Notes under the pieces: generated by a model | Told to the model about the DNA's origin: nothing | Databases searched by the model: none | The model's input: only the letters and a program-made list of their open reading frames with translations | Assembly (NCBI RefSeq): GCF_009852415.1 | Contig: NZ_WOXS01000002.1 | Location: 4,132,001 to 4,196,000 of the forward strand | Length of the DNA: 64,000 nucleotides | DNA from: Streptomyces sp. Tu 3180 | GTDB lineage: Bacteria > Actinomycetota > Actinomycetes > Streptomycetales > Streptomycetaceae | Reading direction: 5' to 3' | Part shown: one piece after another, positions 24,751 through 33,604 of the stretch | How the letters are laid out: every line of letters starts with the position of its first letter | Position numbering within the stretch: the stretch's first letter is position 1 | Translations under genes and position numbers: made by a program

Positions 24751-25854
24751 CTACAGCCGCCGGACGATCTGTGCCTCCACGCGTTCGACGAGCGTACGGC
24801 TGTAGACGTGGACGAGCGAGAGGTGGAACAGTGCCGGCGCCAGGGGCGCCCACCGGTGGACGCGATCGTCCCGCAGCATGTACCTGACCACCGGTGCGGG
24901 CCGGAAGGGGACGTAGTCGATGGCCTGGTGCTCCCACCGGTCCGCGACGCCCCTGCTCATGCGTGCCTGGAGGTCCGTGCTCCTCAGGTCCTTCAGCCGG
25001 GCGTAGAAGTGACCGCTCCAGTGGCGCTTGCCCGTGTCCAGCACGAAGGCCAGCAGGTCGAGTGAGTACTCGTGCGGCTCCAGGGAGAGTTCCTCGCGCA
25101 TCCCTCGCCGGGCCACCGCGTGGAGATCCGGCGCGCTCCTTCCCGACGAGTCGATGTGGCGGGACAGCCCCTCGTTGACGGAGGAGTTCCAGACGCCCGG
25201 GGCCATGCGCACCCGGTCACTGCGCCGGCTGACCACGAGCATGTCGTCGGCGGTGACGACCGCGATGTTGACGGCGAAGCTGCACTGCAGGAAGGACGGG
25301 GCCTTCAGGGGCTCGTCCGGGTCCAGATAACGGGACCGGGGTGTGCTGCCGTCCGGAAGCCGCCGGTCGAGCTGCTGGGCGGCCAGGAAGGTGTAGTAGT
25401 CGGTCGGCCGCAGCCGCAGATGGACTTCGGGTCTCTCGTCGAGGGCGGTCCGGGAGATGTCGAACGATTCGACCGCGTACCGCGGCCCGTTCCACAGGGG
25501 GGTGTTTCCCTCGGCGCGCAGGCGCTCGCTCTCGACCGCGATCTCGTCCCGCCAGGACCTCATGCCCGGGGGCAGCTCGACCTCGTCGTCGAGCACGTGG
25601 ACGTAGACGCTCTCGGGAGGGATGGGGGATTCCCCGTCTCCCTCGACGATCAGGGCAGAGGTCTGCAGGGGCCCGAGCGAGAACGTGCGCCAAGCGGGTC
25701 CCGACTCCTCCCGGCGGCCCAGGCTGCGGATCGCCCGCACCGAACGCCTGCGCAGCCGGTACCAGGCGTCCTGCAGCGGCTGCTGGAACAGCACGGCGAA
25801 CAGCATGCCGATGACGGCACCCGTCACTCCGTTGGCAACATCGATCCCGGCCAT
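24751..25854 (-). CDS. Membrane-anchored Nudix-like protein
   Basis: 367 residues from ATG at 25854. An N-terminal hydrophobic helix (VTGAVIGMLFAVLFQQPL, residues 10-27) is followed by a basic stretch (YRLRRRSVRAIRSLGRR). The C-terminal half shows a diverged Nudix box: GVWNSSVNEGL, an insertion, then VARRGMREELSL. The two Glu of REEL remain, but the canonical Arg-Glu pair is Arg-Gly and the box is lengthened, so hydrolase activity is doubtful. It may instead sense a nucleotide. Likely cotranscribed with the TerD-vWA gene. Family otherwise unassigned. Confidence 0.65.
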   Translation of the reverse strand: MAGIDVANGVTGAVIGMLFAVLFQQPLQDAWYRLRRRSVRAIRSLGRREESGPAWRTFSLGPLQTSALIVEGDGESPIPPESVYVHVLDDEVELPPGMRSWRDEIAVESERLRAEGNTPLWNGPRYAVESFDISRTALDERPEVHLRLRPTDYYTFLAAQQLDRRLPDGSTPRSRYLDPDEPLKAPSFLQCSFAVNIAVVTADDMLVVSRRSDRVRMAPGVWNSSVNEGLSRHIDSSGRSAPDLHAVARRGMREELSLEPHEYSLDLLAFVLDTGKRHWSGHFYARLKDLRSTDLQARMSRGVADRWEHQAIDYVPFRPAPVVRYMLRDDRVHRWAPLAPALFHLSLVHVYSRTLVERVEAQIVRRL

Positions 25855-26136
25855 AGGAGAGACACCTTAGGAACCTTGATCGACTCAAGCGGCGTCGTGT
25901 CCCTTTCGTTACCGGACCGGGCCTCGTCGGACGAGGCGCGGGGCCTGCGCCCGGTCGCCGTGCGGGCGCTCGGGGGCCGGACCTCCTCCTGGAGCCGTAC
26001 GGACTCCTGTCCCGGTCCGCCGGTGTGCGCGGCTCCCGCCGGAGGCGCAGCTCACGACGGCCGCCGCCCCGGGTGGGAAGTCCCGGGACCCGACGCCGGG
26101 GACGGCCGTGACGCCCTCCTGCCCGAGCGGCTCAGG

Positions 26137-27078
26137 TCACCTCTTCGGTGCCGGGGGACCGGAGCGGTGGGTCGTCGTGGTGAGGCGCCGCAGCGCGGCG
26201 CGGGCGGGCGGGCCCCAGGTGCGCTTGCCACCCGGCCGGCCCCGGACGCCCGCCTCTCCGATGAGGAGGCAGGCGAGGGCCTTCAACACCGCCCAGCCAC
26301 GGGCGCGGCGAAGGGTCGCCGGGTCCGGGACCGGCCGACAGGCGGCGTGGAAGCGGTCGACGGCGCCGTCCGGCAGCAGTGTCCAGGCGGCGGCGAGATC
26401 GCAAGCCGGATCGCCCGCGAAGAGATCGCCGAAGTCGATCACACCGCAGAAGGTGCCGTCCGCGGTGAGGACGTTGGCCGGATGCAGATCGCCGTGCAGC
26501 CACAGCGCCGGCCCCGTCCAGTCGGGCGCGGCGACGGCGTCCTCCCAGACCGCGCGGACGGCGTCCGGGTCGGCGATCAGCCCCGACTCGGTGGCCGAGG
26601 CCAGGGCCCGGGCGAACCCCTCGGCCCGGTCGGTCAGCGGGCCCCCGCGGTCGCGGCCGGCCGGCGCCCCTTCGGGGGCGGGCCGGTGAAGGGTGGTCAG
26701 GAAGGCGGCCAGGGTGCCGGCCGATTCCGCGGCGCGCGTGGCGGGGGCGCGGTCGGCGGGTGTTCCCGGCACCCAGGTGGTGACGATCCAAGGCCGCGGA
26801 AACCGCTCGGAGGGTTCACCGAGGCGCTGCGGGACGGGGACCGGCAGGGGAAGACGCGGGGCGAGAGCGGGAAGCCAGGCGTGCTCCTTCCGCAGCAGCG
26901 CGTCCGCGGACGACGTCGCCCAGGGCAGCCGGACGGCGAGGTCGTCGCCGAGCCGCCACAGCTGGTTGTCCCAGCCCCGCGCACCGAGTCGTACAGGGCG
27001 ATCGGCCAGGTCGGGGTGCTGGTCGCGCAACAGGTCCCGGACCAGCTCCGCGGTGATCTCGGTCTCGGCGTGGGCCAT
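26137..27078 (-). CDS. Aminoglycoside phosphotransferase-family kinase
   Basis: 313 residues from ATG at 27078 (an in-frame extension to 27171 is unlikely). APH/choline-kinase fold: catalytic loop HGDLHPANVL near residue 195, metal motif IDFGD about 20 residues later, and DPACDLAAAW. It phosphorylates a small hydroxyl compound with ATP. Such chromosomal enzymes may inactivate aminoglycosides or have a metabolic substrate; sequence alone does not say. Single gene between unrelated neighbours. Confidence 0.88.
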   Translation of the reverse strand: MAHAETEITAELVRDLLRDQHPDLADRPVRLGARGWDNQLWRLGDDLAVRLPWATSSADALLRKEHAWLPALAPRLPLPVPVPQRLGEPSERFPRPWIVTTWVPGTPADRAPATRAAESAGTLAAFLTTLHRPAPEGAPAGRDRGGPLTDRAEGFARALASATESGLIADPDAVRAVWEDAVAAPDWTGPALWLHGDLHPANVLTADGTFCGVIDFGDLFAGDPACDLAAAWTLLPDGAVDRFHAACRPVPDPATLRRARGWAVLKALACLLIGEAGVRGRPGGKRTWGPPARAALRRLTTTTHRSGPPAPKR

Positions 27079-27271
27079 GCGGAGCCACCATAGCCGGACG
27101 GTGCCCCGCCGTGCGTGGCGTCCGGCGCCCCCGTGCCGAGCACCCTTCGGCGGCACGGACTCACCGGTCACCGGCCTCCGGCGGCAAGGACCGGGACCGG
27201 TGGCGCGGGACGGTGACCACCCGGTCCACGGGGTTCCGGACCGTCCGCACCGGCCGGAAGCGGCTGTGCCG

Positions 27272-27307
27272 GAGCGCCGCCCCGGAAGACCTCCCGGAGC
27301 GGCGCTC
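27272..27307. terminator. Terminator of thiC
   Basis: GAGCGCCGC pairs with GCGGCGCTC, with inner CCGG/CCGG pairing, ten bases beyond the thiC stop. Also lies upstream of the phosphotransferase gene on the same strand. Confidence 0.7.
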
Positions 27308-27316
27308 GTGTCCGCG

Positions 27317-29113
27317 TCAGTCCGCCAGCGGGAGGTACACCCGGTTCCCGCTCGCCGCGAACTCCTTCGCCTTCTGCGCCATGCCCTCCTCGATCTCGGC
27401 CCGGCTGCCGCCGTGTTCCCGGCGGATGTCCTGCGAGATCTTCATCGAGCAGAACTTCGGCCCGCACATCGAGCAGAAGTGAGCGGTCTTGGCCGGTTCG
27501 GCCGGCAGCGTCTCGTCGTGGAACTCGCGTGCCGTGTCCGGGTCGAGGGCCAGGTTGAACTGGTCCTCCCACCGGAACTCGAAGCGGGCGTCCGACAGCG
27601 CGTCGTCCCACTCCTGCGCACCCGGGTGCCCCTTGGCGAGGTCGGCGGCGTGAGCGGCGATCTTGTAGGTGATGACGCCCGTCTTGACGTCGTCGCGGTT
27701 GGGCAGGCCCAGGTGCTCCTTGGGCGTGACGTAGCAGAGCATGGCCGTGCCCCACCAGGCGATCATCGCGGCGCCGATGCCGGAGGTGATGTGGTCGTAC
27801 GCCGGCGCGACGTCCGTGGTCAGCGGGCCGAGCGTGTAGAACGGGGCCTCCTCGCAGATCTCCTGCTGGAGGTCGATGTTCTCCTTGATCTTGTGCATCG
27901 GGACATGCCCCGGGCCCTCGATCATGGTCTGGACGTGGAAGCGCTTCGCGATCCGGTTGAGTTCCCCGAGCGTGCGCAGCTCCGCGAACTGGGCCTCGTC
28001 GTTGGCGTCCGCGATGGAGCCGGGCCGCAGGCCGTCGCCGAGCGAGTAGGTGACGTCGTACGCGGCGAGGATCTCGCAGAGCTCCTCGAAGTTCTCGTAC
28101 AGGAACGACTCCCTGTGGTGCGCCAGGCACCACGCGGCCATGATCGATCCGCCGCGCGAGACGATGCCGGTCTTGCGGTTCGCGGTGAGCGGTACGTACG
28201 CGAGCCGCACGCCGGCGTGGACCGTCATGTAGTCCACCCCCTGCTCGGCCTGTTCGATGACCGTGTCCTTGTAGATCTCCCAGGTCAGCTCCTCGGCCCT
28301 GCCGTCGACCTTCTCCAGGGCCTGGTAGAGCGGCACGGTGCCGATGGGAACGGGGGAGTTGCGCAGCACCCACTCGCGGGTGGTGTGGATGTTGCGGCCG
28401 GTGGAGAGGTCCATGACCGTGTCGGCGCCCCAGCGGGTCGCCCAGGTCATCTTCTCCACCTCCTCCTCGATGGAGGAGGTCACCGCCGAGTTGCCGATGT
28501 TGGCGTTGACCTTCACCAGGAACCGCTTGCCGATGATCATCGGCTCGATCTCCGGGTGGTTGACGTTGGCCGGCAGCACCGCCCGGCCCGCCGCGATCTC
28601 CTCGCGGACCACCTCGGGGGAGACGTTCTCCCGGATCGCCACGAACTCCATCTCGGGCGTGATCTCGCCACGGCGCGCGTACGCCAGCTGCGTGACCGCA
28701 CGTCCCTCGCGGCCCCGGCGCGGCTGACGCGGCCGGCCGGGGAAGACGGCGTCCAGGTTGCGCAGGCCACCGCGCGGCGAGGTGTGCTTGATCCCGTCGT
28801 CCTCGGGGCGGACGGGACGGCCCGCGTACTCCTCCGTGTCGCCGCGGGCGATGATCCAGTTCTCCCGCAGGGGCGCCAGGCCCCTGCGGACGTCGGTGTC
28901 GACGAGTGGATCGGTGTACGGGCCCGACGTGTCGTACAGCGTGACCGACTGCCCGTTGGTGAGGTGCACCTGTCGGACCGGCACCCGCAGGTCGGGGCGT
29001 GTGCCCTCGACGTACGCCTTGTGCCAGCCGATGGACTTCCCGGCCTCTGCGTCCGCCGACGTCTCCGTCGGGTTCTGCGTGGAGGCAGGCGTGCGTGCGT
29101 CCTTGTTGGTCAT
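27317..29113 (-). CDS. thiC: Phosphomethylpyrimidine synthase (thiamine biosynthesis)
   Basis: 598 residues from ATG at 29113, typical length. It is a radical-SAM enzyme that rearranges 5-aminoimidazole ribotide into HMP phosphate, the pyrimidine half of thiamine. The C-terminal cluster motif CSMCGPKFCSM (CxxCx4C, near residue 545) binds the [4Fe-4S] cluster. NANIGNSAV and EGPGHVPMHKI are further signatures. The start is preceded by GGGAG eight bases away, which is the last conserved element of a TPP riboswitch, so feedback control is probably at translation initiation. Monocistronic. Confidence 0.98.
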   Translation of the reverse strand: MTNKDARTPASTQNPTETSADAEAGKSIGWHKAYVEGTRPDLRVPVRQVHLTNGQSVTLYDTSGPYTDPLVDTDVRRGLAPLRENWIIARGDTEEYAGRPVRPEDDGIKHTSPRGGLRNLDAVFPGRPRQPRRGREGRAVTQLAYARRGEITPEMEFVAIRENVSPEVVREEIAAGRAVLPANVNHPEIEPMIIGKRFLVKVNANIGNSAVTSSIEEEVEKMTWATRWGADTVMDLSTGRNIHTTREWVLRNSPVPIGTVPLYQALEKVDGRAEELTWEIYKDTVIEQAEQGVDYMTVHAGVRLAYVPLTANRKTGIVSRGGSIMAAWCLAHHRESFLYENFEELCEILAAYDVTYSLGDGLRPGSIADANDEAQFAELRTLGELNRIAKRFHVQTMIEGPGHVPMHKIKENIDLQQEICEEAPFYTLGPLTTDVAPAYDHITSGIGAAMIAWWGTAMLCYVTPKEHLGLPNRDDVKTGVITYKIAAHAADLAKGHPGAQEWDDALSDARFEFRWEDQFNLALDPDTAREFHDETLPAEPAKTAHFCSMCGPKFCSMKISQDIRREHGGSRAEIEEGMAQKAKEFAASGNRVYLPLAD

Positions 29114-29120
29114 GAGACCT

Positions 29121-29290
29121 ACTCCCTACGCCGGCATTACCCGGTAACAGGTTCGGCGGTCGACGCAGCGGTTTCCGTCTGCCGACGTTCCGTGTGAAAC
29201 ATCACTCGCACTTCGGTGACGTTTCATGTGAAACATCGCTGGGACGGAGGTCAGCGCCCTCTCAGCCCGGTGCTCCGAGCTCCCGCGTGT
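29121..29290 (-). ncRNA. TPP riboswitch in the thiC leader, with long insert
   Basis: Read on the minus strand. Helix CTCGG-AGCA-CCGGG is directly followed by the thiamine-pyrimidine sensor CTGAGA (29260-29265). The pyrophosphate-sensor half has GAACCTG (29148-29154) and GGGTAATGCCGGCGTAGGGA ending near 29122. About 105 bases lie between CTGAGA and GAACCTG, much longer than the short hairpin usual in Streptomyces. The insert contains a parS-like palindrome and a degenerate second copy. The 3' end merges into the thiC ribosome-binding site. Confidence 0.93.
29220..29235. promoter_or_regulatory. parS-like site inside the TPP riboswitch insert
   Basis: The core GTTTCATGTGAAAC differs from parS at one base (C to T in the centre). 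A more degenerate copy, GTTCCGTGTGAAAC, lies at 29187-29200. Binding by ParB would need to be tested. Confidence 0.5.
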
Positions 29291-29368
29291 ACAAAAGGTG
29301 ACTCCACGCTAGCGTCCTTTCTGGCGCGGTGAACAGAGGGCCCACCTCGTTCTTGCGATGATCGGTCG

Positions 29369-30775
29369 GTGACCTCGACGCAGCCTCCCCCGTACCCACC
29401 GCCCGAACCATCCCGCGGATCCGGCGCCGGAAACGGCGACGGCCATGGCAACGGGGGTGGCTCCGGAGGCGGACACGGCCACTCGCACGGACACGGGCAC
29501 GGTCCGGCGGCCCCCGTCTCCCAGCACCTGCGCAAGGTCATCGCGGCGATCCTGATCCCGTTCGCCGCGGCGGTGCTGATCGGCCTCGCCGTGCTGTGGC
29601 CGGGCGGTGCCCCGGCGCACGAGCGCACCGGCGTCGGTTTCGACCGGCAGACGCAGCACGCCACGGTCACCGAGGTGGTGGAGGTGAGCTGCCAGTCCGT
29701 GAACGCCTCCGGAAGCGTTCCGACCGGTGACACCTCCACCGCCGAGGGCTCCTCCGCCCAGCAGCAGGCGACCGGAACCTGCAAGAAGGCGACGATCCGG
29801 GTCGACACCGGCACGGACAAGGGCCGTACGTTCACCGAGATCGTGCAGCCGGACCAGTCCCGGCAGCTGAGCGAGGGTCAGGAGGTCATCGTCGCCTACG
29901 AGCCCTCAGCGCCCGAGGACCTGCAGTACTCGGTCACCGATGTGAACCGGCGCCTTCCCCTGGCGCTGCTCGCCGGGATCTTCGCGGTCGCCGTCGTGGT
30001 CGTGGGGCGGCTGCGCGGTGTGATGGCGCTGATCTCGCTGACGATCAGTTTCCTGGTGCTGAACTTCTTCATCCTGCCCGCGATCCTGCAGGGCTCGAAC
30101 CCGCTGGTCGTGGCGGTGGTGGGAGCCAGCGCGATCATGCTGGTCGCGCTCTATCTGTGCCACGGGCTGTCGGCGCGTACGTCCGTGGCGGTGCTCGGCA
30201 CGCTGATCTCCCTGGTACTGATCGGCCTCCTCGGCTCGGTCTTCATCGGCTGGGCCGCGCTGACCGGCAACACCGACGACAACACCGGTCTGATCCACGG
30301 GCTGTACCCGGAGATCGACATGAGCGGTCTGCTGCTGGCCGGCGTCATCATCGGTTCGCTCGGTGTCCTCGACGACGTGACGGTCACGCAGACCTCCGCG
30401 GTCTGGGAGCTGCACGAGGCCAACCCGTCGATGGGCCGGCGCGGGCTGTACCGCGCGGGCATCCGCATCGGCCGCGATCACATCGCGTCCGTGGTCAACA
30501 CGCTCGTCCTCGCCTACGCGGGCGCCGCGCTGCCGTTGCTGCTGCTGTTCTCCATCGCGCAGAGCAGCGTGGGGACGGTCGCGAACAGCGAGCTGGTCGC
30601 GGAGGAGATCGTGCGGACCCTGATCGGCTCGATCGGCCTGGTCGCCTCGGTGCCGGTCACCACGGCCCTGGCCGCCCTGGTGGTCTCGGCCGACCGGCCG
30701 GCGGGTCGGACACCGGCGCAGGGCGGCCGGCCGGCTCCGGCGGGCGGCGGGAGGGGCAGGCGCCGTAAGCGCTGA
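29369..30775 (+). CDS. YibE/F-like membrane protein
   Basis: 468 residues from the GTG at 29369. The N-terminus is rich in Pro, Gly and His (repeated GHGHSHGHGHG), a possible metal-binding tail. One transmembrane helix comes next (residues 55-80), then an extracytoplasmic domain of about 110 residues. About seven further helices of the YibE/F family follow, with the conserved GVLDDVTVTQ and GRDHIAS. The family is thought to be a membrane transporter, but the substrate is unknown. It is divergent from thiC with a short shared promoter region, and convergent with ssgA. Confidence 0.85.
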   Translation: MTSTQPPPYPPPEPSRGSGAGNGDGHGNGGGSGGGHGHSHGHGHGPAAPVSQHLRKVIAAILIPFAAAVLIGLAVLWPGGAPAHERTGVGFDRQTQHATVTEVVEVSCQSVNASGSVPTGDTSTAEGSSAQQQATGTCKKATIRVDTGTDKGRTFTEIVQPDQSRQLSEGQEVIVAYEPSAPEDLQYSVTDVNRRLPLALLAGIFAVAVVVVGRLRGVMALISLTISFLVLNFFILPAILQGSNPLVVAVVGASAIMLVALYLCHGLSARTSVAVLGTLISLVLIGLLGSVFIGWAALTGNTDDNTGLIHGLYPEIDMSGLLLAGVIIGSLGVLDDVTVTQTSAVWELHEANPSMGRRGLYRAGIRIGRDHIASVVNTLVLAYAGAALPLLLLFSIAQSSVGTVANSELVAEEIVRTLIGSIGLVASVPVTTALAALVVSADRPAGRTPAQGGRPAPAGGGRGRRRKR

Positions 30776-30870
30776 CGCCGACCGCACCGGTCACATCGGC
30801 CGGGCCGGTGCGGCCGGTGCCGCCGGGGGCCGTCTCCGCGGAAGCGTTCCTGCGGGACGTGGCGGAACGC

Positions 30871-30917
30871 GGTGAAGCGTTCCGCCCGGTTCCACCCGAC
30901 CGGCGTAACGCTTCACC
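30871..30917. terminator. Convergent terminator between YibE/F and ssgA
   Basis: Arms GGTGAAGCGTT (30871-30881) and AACGCTTCACC (30907-30917), with inner CCGGT/ACCGG pairing. The right arm overlaps the ssgA stop codon. Confidence 0.6.
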
Positions 30918-31317
30918 CGGCGCCCTGCTCCGCCAGGATCCGGTCCAGCGCGTCGTCGAGGTGGGCGTCGAAGTCGGCGAGCGCCCCCTCCTGGCCCAAC
31001 GGCACCAGCTTGTCGGTGCGGTCGAGGAAGGCCACGAGCGGCGCGGTCGACGAACGGAACAGGGCCTGGTCACTGCCCACCTGAAGCCGGATCAACACCT
31101 CACCCAGCGTCTCGGGGTCGACCGGTGAGACGCGTACGTCACCCTCGCCGCACGGGCGGCCGACGCCGTCGATCAGCAACTCCCTGCCGAACGCCCAGGT
31201 CACGGGAGCGTCCCCGGGCAAGTGGAAGGTCAGCCGCACGGCGTAGGGATCGCAGGTGTCGTAGCGCAGCTCCACCGGGATGCGGAAGGACAGCTCCTCC
31301 GACACGAGAAAGCTCAT
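30913..31317 (-). CDS. ssgA: SsgA, sporulation-specific cell-division activator
   Basis: 134 residues from ATG at 31317 (GAGG five bases upstream; ATG 31320 directly before it). The sequence MSFLVSEELSFRIPVELRY, then FHLPGDAPVTWAFGRELL, and PLVAFLDRTDKLVPLGQE, is that of SsgA, founding member of the SALP family. In S. coelicolor SsgA recruits SsgB and so FtsZ to future septum sites and remodels the hyphal wall; it is needed for normal sporulation. The adjacent upstream gene is its regulator ssgR, in the standard order. SsgA is confined to sporulating actinomycetes, which supports the genus assignment. Confidence 0.96.
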   Translation of the reverse strand: MSFLVSEELSFRIPVELRYDTCDPYAVRLTFHLPGDAPVTWAFGRELLIDGVGRPCGEGDVRVSPVDPETLGEVLIRLQVGSDQALFRSSTAPLVAFLDRTDKLVPLGQEGALADFDAHLDDALDRILAEQGAG

Positions 31318-31404
31318 CATGACCTCTGCCTGTACGGATTCGCGCATCGCCTACCCCGTCATTCGCCGCGGACTGGCCGGGCATGGACCCTGACACCTGG
31401 TGGA

Positions 31405-31434
31405 ATCTTGCTGAACGTACACAGCAGATCACAA
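31405..31434 (-). promoter_or_regulatory. Candidate ssgA promoter
   Basis: On the minus strand TTGTGA (31434-31429) and CAAGAT (31410-31405) are 18 bases apart, in the gap between ssgR and ssgA. In S. coelicolor ssgA has its own SsgR-dependent promoter, so a start here is expected; these boxes are the best match I see. Confidence 0.35.
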
Positions 31435-31445
31435 GGAGTGAGTTT

Positions 31446-32282
31446 TCAGATACTGATAGAGAGCGCCAGTGACCCCACCAGGCGCTCCATCTCGGCCTGC
31501 AGTCTCCGTGCCGCGGGGAGCAACCGGTCGGCCTGGTGTGCGGGCAGGGAAATGGCCACCGTCGCGGCCATGGTGCCGACGGTGATCGGGATCGCCGCAC
31601 AGACCGTCCCCAGGACGTACTCCTGACGCTCCGTCACCGGATCCGTGCGCCGCGTCCGCTCCAGACGCCTCAGCAGGCTCCGCGCGTCCCGCACGGTGTA
31701 CGGCGTGACGGGCAGCACGGGATGGCGGTCGAGATGGTCGCGGCGGGCCTCCTCGTCGAGCTGGGAGAGCAGGCACTGCCCGACGGCGTGTGCGTGGCCG
31801 GTCTGGCGGAAGTCGGCCCACTCCTGTACCGCGGGATGGGCGGAGCTTTCGGAGACGCACACGACGTCGATCTCGCCCTCCCGGTACACCGCGTAGTACA
31901 CGGGCACCCCGATCGCGTCCCGCCAGTGGGCCAGCAGGTCGACGACCGTGCTGCGACGTTTCTGCTCGGCGCCGCTTCCGGTCAGCCGCTCGGTCGCCTC
32001 ACCGAGGAAGAACAGCCCTTTGTCCCGGCGCAGATACCCCTCGTGCACGAGGGTGCGCAGCAGGTGGTACGTGGTGGGAAGCGCCAGTCCGGCCTCGCGG
32101 GCCAGTTGCTTGGCGGGGGCACCGTACGGGTGTCCGGCGACGGTCTCCAGTAGGCGCATGGCGCGCTGGACGGATCCGATGAGCGTGGTGGTGGGCGGCC
32201 GCCGTGCGGAGGACGCCGGTGCGTGGGGCTGCGGGGGGACGCCGGCGGTCAGGTGTGCAGGGACGGTGCCAGTCGTGGCCAA
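31446..32282 (-). CDS. ssgR: SsgR, IclR-family activator of ssgA
   Basis: 278 residues from a TTG at 32282 with GGGAG six bases upstream. Winged helix-turn-helix (residues 33-90: LIGSVQRAMRLLETVAGH, PAKQLAREAGLALPTTYHLLRTLVHEGYL) is followed by the IclR effector domain (GQCLLSQLDEEARRDHL; AAIPITVG). It lies directly upstream of ssgA on the same strand, the arrangement in which SsgR activates ssgA in S. coelicolor. A TTG start may keep its level low. Confidence 0.94.
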   Translation of the reverse strand: MATTGTVPAHLTAGVPPQPHAPASSARRPPTTTLIGSVQRAMRLLETVAGHPYGAPAKQLAREAGLALPTTYHLLRTLVHEGYLRRDKGLFFLGEATERLTGSGAEQKRRSTVVDLLAHWRDAIGVPVYYAVYREGEIDVVCVSESSAHPAVQEWADFRQTGHAHAVGQCLLSQLDEEARRDHLDRHPVLPVTPYTVRDARSLLRRLERTRRTDPVTERQEYVLGTVCAAIPITVGTMAATVAISLPAHQADRLLPAARRLQAEMERLVGSLALSISI

Positions 32283-32476
32283 GGGTCACTCCCGAAACGC
32301 GAGGGGGCAGCCCGTGCGGGGAAACACGGGTGGGGGTCGCCGCTCGCGGGGATCGTCCCCGCGTCGAGTTCCGGACTCTAACCGGCTGTCACCGCACGCA
32401 GACGGCCCGCCGGGGAAACTTCCCCCGCCCGAGGGAACTGGTGATTCCTGTTACCGCACCACCGGTCCCCCTGAGA

Positions 32477-32689
32477 TCACCAGTCGCCGCGCGACGACGA
32501 ACTCGACGTGAACTTCCGCACGACGTAGATCAGTCCGCCGACCAGGGCCACGAAGACCAGCACCTTGAAGAGCAGTCCGATCACGAAGCCGACCACGTTC
32601 GCTATCAGCCCGCCGAACACGACCAGGGCGATGACCGGCACCGCGATCCACTTCACCCACCACGGCAGTCCCGCGAAGATCTCTCGCAT
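32477..32689 (-). CDS. Small membrane protein (DUF5326-like)
   Basis: 70 residues from ATG at 32689, GAGGA seven bases upstream. It begins MREIFAGLPWWVKWIAVPV, has two adjacent transmembrane helices, and ends in a Ser-rich tail (TSSSSSRGDW). I recall this as a Streptomyces family of unknown function (DUF5326). Single gene. Confidence 0.8.
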   Translation of the reverse strand: MREIFAGLPWWVKWIAVPVIALVVFGGLIANVVGFVIGLLFKVLVFVALVGGLIYVVRKFTSSSSSRGDW

Positions 32690-32839
32690 CGCCTTGTCCT
32701 CTACCTCTCCGCCCGCCGAGTGCCGGGTCGTGTCGATGACGTCCTGCACTCGATGCTAGGGCCGGGGGGCGGGCCGGCGGGGGCCTCGGATCCCTTGTCC
32801 TCCCCTGACCCGTCCCCTAGGGAACCCCGAGGCCGCGGC

Positions 32840-33157
32840 TCAGCTCTCCGGGGGAGAGAACACCACCAGGACCCGCAGGTCCTCGCTGATGTGGTGGAAC
32901 TTGTGCGCCACACCGGCCGGCACGTACACGACGCTGCCGCGTGCCACCTGGGTGGTCTCCATGCCGACGGTGATCGCCGCCCGGCCGCTGACGACGAAGT
33001 ACACCTCGTCCTGGTGGTGCGGCTGCTGCGGGTCCTGCTCGCCCGCGTTCAGGGCGTAGAGGCCGACCGACATGTTCCGCTCCCGCAGGAACTGGAGGTA
33101 CGCCCCGTCGTTGGCGGCGCGCTCCGCCTCCAGTTCGTCCAGCCGGAATGCCTTCAT
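32840..33157 (-). CDS. Cupin-domain protein
   Basis: 105 residues from ATG at 33157; a GTG at 33181 would add eight residues. Single small cupin barrel: metal motif 1 PHHQDEVYFVVSGRAAITVG (His-His...Glu...Gly) and motif 2 VYVPAGVAHKFHHI. Small cupins may be isomerases, dioxygenases or sensors; the activity is unassigned. Divergent from the holin-like gene, with only 60 bases between. Confidence 0.82.
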   Translation of the reverse strand: MKAFRLDELEAERAANDGAYLQFLRERNMSVGLYALNAGEQDPQQPHHQDEVYFVVSGRAAITVGMETTQVARGSVVYVPAGVAHKFHHISEDLRVLVVFSPPES

Positions 33158-33217
33158 CGCCTCGTCCGCCCCTTGGCTCACTGCTCATGTCCGATCCTGT
33201 CTGCCACGATCAGACAC

Positions 33218-33604
33218 ATGAAGAATTTCCTAGTCAAGACGGTCGCCAACGCGGGCGCCCTGGCGGTCGCGGTGTGGCTGCTCGACAAGATCACCCTGAC
33301 CGGTGACAGCACGGGCAAGGAGATAGGCACCCTGCTCCTGGTCGCGCTGCTCTTCGGTCTGGTGAACTCCCTGGTCAAGCCGGTCGTGAAGCTCCTGAGC
33401 CTGCCCCTGCTCATCCTGACGCTCGGCCTGTTCACCCTCGTGGTGAACGCGTTGATGCTGCTGCTCACCTCCTGGCTCGCCGGCCTGCTCGACCTGAGCT
33501 TCCACGTGGAGGGCTTCTGGACCGCGGTGCTGGGCGGCCTGATCGTCTCGGTCGTCTCCTGGGCGCTCGACGTCGTCCTGCCCGACGGGGACCGAACACG
33601 ATGA
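33218..33604 (+). CDS. Phage-holin-family-4-like membrane protein
   Basis: 128 residues from ATG at 33218. Four hydrophobic helices. The motif FGLVNSLVKPVVKLLSLPLLILTLGLFTL is diagnostic of the YvlD-type holin-like family (the name is historic; no phage is nearby). Probably an envelope-stress membrane protein. Its stop overlaps the start of the phosphatase gene (ATGA), so the two are translationally coupled. Confidence 0.87.
   Translation: MKNFLVKTVANAGALAVAVWLLDKITLTGDSTGKEIGTLLLVALLFGLVNSLVKPVVKLLSLPLLILTLGLFTLVVNALMLLLTSWLAGLLDLSFHVEGFWTAVLGGLIVSVVSWALDVVLPDGDRTR

Noticed and set aside
29101..29250. First impression that the thiC riboswitch is truncated and lacks CTGAGA
   Set aside because: The motif was found further upstream at 29260-29265 on the minus strand; the aptamer is complete but has a long insert.
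33218..33604. Holin-like gene as a phage remnant
   Set aside because: Belongs to a chromosomal YvlD-type family; neighbours are housekeeping and composition is uniform.
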